A stretch of DNA of 64,000 nucleotides from Trema orientale (taxonomy: Eukaryota > Streptophyta > Magnoliopsida > Rosales > Cannabaceae). A program made the translations under genes and the position numbers. The notes beneath the pieces were generated by a model. That model worked only from the letters and a program-made list of their open reading frames with translations, did not search any database and was not told where the DNA came from. This document shows positions 59,401 through 64,000 of this stretch, one piece after another (position 1 is the first letter of the stretch; each line of letters opens with the position of its first letter). The stretch is from the NCBI GenBank assembly GCA_002914845.1, contig JXTC01000295.1, positions 190,256 through 254,255 on the forward strand. The letters are read 5' to 3'.

Positions 59401-62400
59401 CCTAAGACATAGGAACCTGGCTTTTGGGGTGGTAAATCCAAGGTAATTGTATTACGACCAGGTTTTAGTACTATAGCATCAGAGCTCCTTAGTGCCTGAA
59501 ATATTAATGAAACTTTAGCAACATAAAGTGCAGGGACATAAATAAAATATGCATAAAATTTAGTCCAAGAAGAGCGATACCTTAACACCCTCATCAGCAT
59601 TAAATGTAGCCATCAGTGTCAGACTAAGTGAGTCAAGAGTTATATCTTCCGGAAAGCCGCTCCAAACGGTTACAGAGAGAGTACCAGGATCCCCATCACA
59701 CAATTCTATTGGAGGCCCAGGATTTCCAGAAAACGTAATCAACGATGATACATCCAAAGGCACAGGTTGCTTCATTTCACTATGTGCAAGACGGACAACC
59801 TCTGACTGAAAAGCTTGACGTTCCTTGGTCAAAAACAAGCCTTTGTCTAGTGAAAGCAATCTCACACAAGATGATAAGTAACCACCTTGGTCATTGAGTA
59901 TCTTCTGACACTCTGCTAAATTGGGCAGGACTTCAGCTAATAGATCTTGCCATCCTTCACCAGCATAAAGGGCACAAACCTTCTCATATGACTTTGCAGC
60001 TAGATCAAAGTTCCCATGCTTAAAGCAGACAGCTGCTATTTCACCATCAAGAACAACTCCATGTCTTTTCCACCAGGAGCGATGATAATTGTCTGCAGCA
60101 CCCTTTGTCAGCTCTAAATATTTTTGCTGCAGAAACAAGAATTTATATTTAGAAAAGAAAGTCGATGCTGTGCATAAGTGGACCTGGAGAGCGAGCCACC
60201 AGAGCTCTGACACAACAAGAACTAAAATAGTTTGGAAGCCAAAAATAAAATTTCACGCTTTCTGGGTGATACCATTTTTAAAGGAGAACCAAGCATTAAG
60301 AGAAAAGAATTCATATTATTAAAAAAATTAACAAATAAGATTCTATAATAAGAAGGGAGCCATCATTCCATGAACTGGTGATTTCATAATACAAAAAATT
60401 CAGAAATACCACAGGATAATTAAAAATTCAGAAACGCTATGGATACAGGATAAGAAGTATCTTATTAAGCAAGTGCGTGACTGTATTTGAAGCCTCAAAT
60501 TGATACCTCAAACTCTTCTACAGACGAGAAAGACGTCCATAACTCAGGATTGGAAATTGTACTCTGCAGAGCATGTTCAGCAGCAACATAAATCTCTGCA
60601 AGTCTCATAGGTCGATCAATTGAGCTGTCCATTCCTGGTGAAGAATTTGTACGTGTCATAGAATTTGCATTTACTTTATGTGCTGGGAACATCTTTGACA
60701 TTGCATCTGAACCTGATCTGCCAAAATACATAGCACCTTCACAAATTAAAAGCCTTTGTAATGCTACTGTGCATGCACGGTCAAACATATTTTATTTTTA
60801 TATGTATATGTACTAAGAAGATATATAAATTCTGGATAAAGAAGCATCAATCAAAATTAATGGAGAAGTGATGGCACCATACTACACTGGCTATCATTTC
60901 TGCATTTTAATTTCCGATCAAAAAAGGTTTGGGACCATCATACATTTCAAACATATTTCCAGCAGAAAGAGAAGCTCTTCGCCGATTAGCCTCGCGGAGA
61001 AGTAAAGAAGGTTCAAGTGGCAATGGTTTCCTGTGGATGCCAAAGTGTTTGACTACTGGAGTTTCTTGAAGAATCATCTACAAAAGGTAAACAAATGGCC
61101 ACACTGAATTTTAGGAAATTATTCAGTTCCAGTTGAGAAGTCTCGAATTTGGCATATTAGGTATCATTAACCAAATATATCTTTTGAGAAAGACTACAGA
61201 AAATCCCTTTAGCCGACTTTATACTGCACAAAATTTACATGCCAAATGGGAATAGAAGGAGGCCAAATTTTGAAAAGGTTAATTAATTTGCAGATAAATC
61301 TATATTCTGACAACCCTCAAATTAACAAGTTCTTCTAGCTAAGCTAAGTAGTCAATTTAGTATCCCAGAGTAAAGTAATAAGTCTCCCAGGATAGAATGG
61401 ATAACTATTCAAACCTATGCATGCTAGAAGATATTTGAATCGACGTAAATTTCCAATATCGTTCCTCCATTACCTTCTACTATCATTCTCATAATTCACT
61501 TTCCGTCCACTATACACAAACTATGTATGACTATAATGTGTTTTCGTTTAAAAAACAACATTTTAAGATGCCCGTAGTGTATTACATCTGGATGTGCCAG
61601 ACAGAAAACTGACCTTTTCTTTTGCCAACGCGTTAGATGAACCATCAGATGGAAGTGACGGCCAAACTGCTGGTTTGGGCCAAGGTAGCATACTGAGTGA
61701 AGCACTGTTCAATTGGAAACACAATGGATAAATTTACAAGGTAGAGACCGAAAAAAAAAAGTAAAAAAAAATTACAGCAAATATCTATCGCTTTTGGGAA
61801 ATTGAAGATAATTGGTTTCAATTAAGTGAGAATGATTGCCTCTAGAAATCCACAATAAGAAAACCCATTAGGTAGAAGCTAAAGCTGGATTTGGTCATAA
61901 AAGGTTGTATCAGTACCTGTTGACAGGACTTCTTTCTATATTTGTTCCAAATCCAATCAAATAGGCAAGCCTCATGAACTGCAAAAATCATAAACTAATT
62001 AGAACTTTCCTTGCAGCAAAAATTAACAGATAAAATAAAAGAAAGAACGTGAACAAATTTATTGTCGCTGTTAGAAAATCACCTAGAAGGGCAAAAAATT
62101 CAGCATTTATGCATTTGATAAGGTCAGTTCATAAAACGAAGTCAATAATATGGCTCAATTCTCAGTTAATGGATTCTGAGTCACTCGTATTGACACACTA
62201 GAAAAACCATTGAAACGTATCTATTGTGTTGCATCATGGCTTATGAAACTAAAGAAACTCCTACCTTAACCCTGCATAGTGAATAAAGGTCACCCTGAAG
62301 TCGGTAAAACTCCTTTTCTATATCAGGTGCCACAAGTCCTTCATTATAATGTGAAGCAGTAGCAGTGATCAAATCCACGCAAGCAGATATTACCCAAACT

Positions 62401-64000
62401 TCACGCATACAAAAAGGTAGAATATTCTGAGAGCAACTCCAAGAGGAAAAATATCAAAGACAGAAGAAAAAAGGTGTGAGAAAGAGAAATCAAACACATA
62501 AGCAATATAGCATGGTAAGAAAACACAGAAATGGAATAGGGAACCCAATACCTCATGCAGGGTTAGGGCCTTCGAGAAGCTAATAATGAATGAGAAACCC
62601 CTTGATGCAACTTCAAAGGGTCGATCCAGCTTAAATAACAGCTGCAATTAAAAAATTCACAATTAAAATTTCAGTGTAAAGATAAATAATGAACAAATTA
62701 AAACAAATTGTGAAAAAAGCAAGAATTTCCTACAGCTTGTTACTATGTACATGCAATATACTAAGACACAAGAGTAAAAAAAATTAATCCGCCAGTCAAG
62801 TTGATCCACAAGGACAATATGATTAATCCCAAGACTGAATAATCAAATCCTGGGCCACTCCTGTGTTGCTCTACATCCTAGCTTCATATGCAATTGGCTC
62901 CATCAGGTAGATTATTTCTATGCATAATTTTTCTACATGATATTTGTTAGTATGTCACTTTAACTATGACACAATATTATGATGCAACATCTTTTAATGC
63001 AGGCTGTATGCAGTGGCTGGGAAAAGGCTGGCAGAAGTGGGAAGGGCTTAGGGGGCAGATTCCACCAGTGCAATCAACATAGACAAATAACAATGGAAAA
63101 ATAGTCAGAGTCTAAGTCTGTATGTATATGCTCAGAGATATTTATAGATGGATAAGAGAGCAATGGATGATATAATATTACAAGAAGAACAAAGCAATCA
63201 GACACTACTTTGGCCACATATATGCCTTATACTATTTGTTTAATGTACAGGTGAGATATAAGAGATACAGCTTCACATACCTTTGACTGACAGGCAAAGA
63301 GATACTGTCTAAATTCAAATTCCCTAAATGAATCATCTTGAACAATCTGTGTCAGTGGCTTTTTTCCAGGATTAAGCAATGCTGCTTGATCGTCACCATG
63401 GTCTACTCCTCCAAAGTCCCTCTGTTTCCCAGGTATATTAACTGCATCACATGGAAACAATTGGTCTAAATCATGATACTTGCATCTATGATAAATAGAT
63501 AAAATATAATTAAAGTGTACAGTTAAAGTGCTTCAGATAAGGAAAAAAAGGAGATCTAGACAATTGCATAATTACAAAAAAGAAAAAATGAATCAATCAA
63601 TCATGTGATTCTTTTGACAGAAAGATTAACCAAAAATTACAAGGTGAAAAAGGTTTATCAGACTGGCCTTCTGGAGAGGAAATCATGTCCTCGAACTAAT
63701 CAAATGACAACCACACATAAATCTTTAATACAGTGCGTAGATGCTAATTGCAAAATTAGATTGCTCATATTGGTTCTAGATTGACACACAAGTCCAGGTA
63801 AATTCAAATCTCAAAATGGTACAGCGGGTTATATTTGCAGGAACAAGTATCATGAATTCTTTAAACAAACTAGATCAACTAGCATTGAGCAGATAAATAT
63901 TATACTTTCGGGGGCTATAAGTGCACTAGAAACCAGAACATATATCTTGCAAGAGAAACTAATCAACAAAAAGACAAAAAATGTACCCGTTTCTAAATAG
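56455..64000 (-). CDS. TRS130: TRAPPII complex subunit TRS130/TRAPPC10 (CLUB), 3' part of gene
   Basis: A subunit of the TRAPPII tethering complex acting at the Golgi/trans-Golgi network; in plants it is needed for cell-plate assembly. Exons read from splice sites (minus strand): 64000-63987 (partial), 63441-63281, 62641-62552, 62426-62265, 61978-61917, 61704-61614, 61077-about 60930, about 60770-60507, 60126-59581, 59495-59283, 59107-58720, 58564-58474, 58349-58265, 57640-57451, 57321-57026, 56864-56774 and 56630-56455. Landmarks are DDSFREFEFRQYLFACQSK, RPFEVASRGFSFIISF, RLAEIYVAAEHAL, SWWKRHGVVLDGEIAAVCF, VCALYAGEGWQDLLAEVLPN, ENWMIAGRKRGHVSLSEK and the C terminus HLVCVLPPALSSSFCIPA. The frame is intact wherever both splice sites are clear. 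The junction between the exons near 60930 and 60770 is unresolved, and the intron 58473-58350 uses a GC donor. The N-terminal half lies beyond the window. Confidence 0.93.
58634..58657 (-). repeat. (TG)n microsatellite in a TRS130 intron
   Basis: About twelve TG units on the + strand, inside the intron between the exons at 58720 and 58564. Confidence 0.9.

Overview
The window is nuclear DNA from a eudicot plant. The evidence is spliced genes with AT-rich introns, abundant LTR retrotransposon and Mutator-like (MULE) sequence, a plant-type tRNA-Gln, and three genes whose best-known relatives lie close together on Arabidopsis chromosome 5 (from memory: At5g54390, At5g54400 and At5g54440). I cannot name the species.

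Layout. 1-4489 is the 3' part of a Ty1/copia element (broken integrase, long open RT/RNase H, 3' LTR). 5040-5471 looks like an LTR of a second copia family, followed by a zinc-knuckle fragment of a retroelement gag/ORF1-type protein. 10577-12609 (+) is an intact three-exon HAL2-like 3'(2'),5'-bisphosphate nucleotidase (AHL). 14688-15815 (-) is a short CC-NB protein without LRRs. 16689-37367 is one large MULE, with terminal inverted repeats of about 49 bp and a 9-bp target-site duplication (8 of 9 bases match). It carries a decayed MuDR-type transposase (+) and a decayed Ulp1/C48 protease gene (-). Two copia insertions sit inside it: a solo LTR (23229-24869) and a badly decayed element (25651-34177). 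The latter itself contains a GC-rich 80-bp tandem repeat block and a very AT-rich block. 37368-47600 is gene-poor and holds a small 9-bp-TSD MITE and a tandem array of MITE-like units. 48763-49650 (+) is an intronless membrane-anchored SAM methyltransferase. 55322-55393 is tRNA-Gln(CTG), whose 3' end has been duplicated downstream. 56455-64000 (-) is the C-terminal part of the TRAPPII subunit TRS130/CLUB, continuing past the window edge.

The host genes have unrelated cellular jobs: PAP/sulfur metabolism, methyl transfer, an immune-receptor-type NTPase and Golgi/TGN vesicle tethering. What links them is conserved gene order, here stretched by transposons. The most unusual structure is a family of degenerate, quasi-palindromic GTCAAG...CTTGAC repeats. 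They fill nearly every intron and the intergenic spacer of the MULE, appear in both of its opposing genes, and are absent from its exons, from the nested copias and, as far as I can see, from the flanking DNA.
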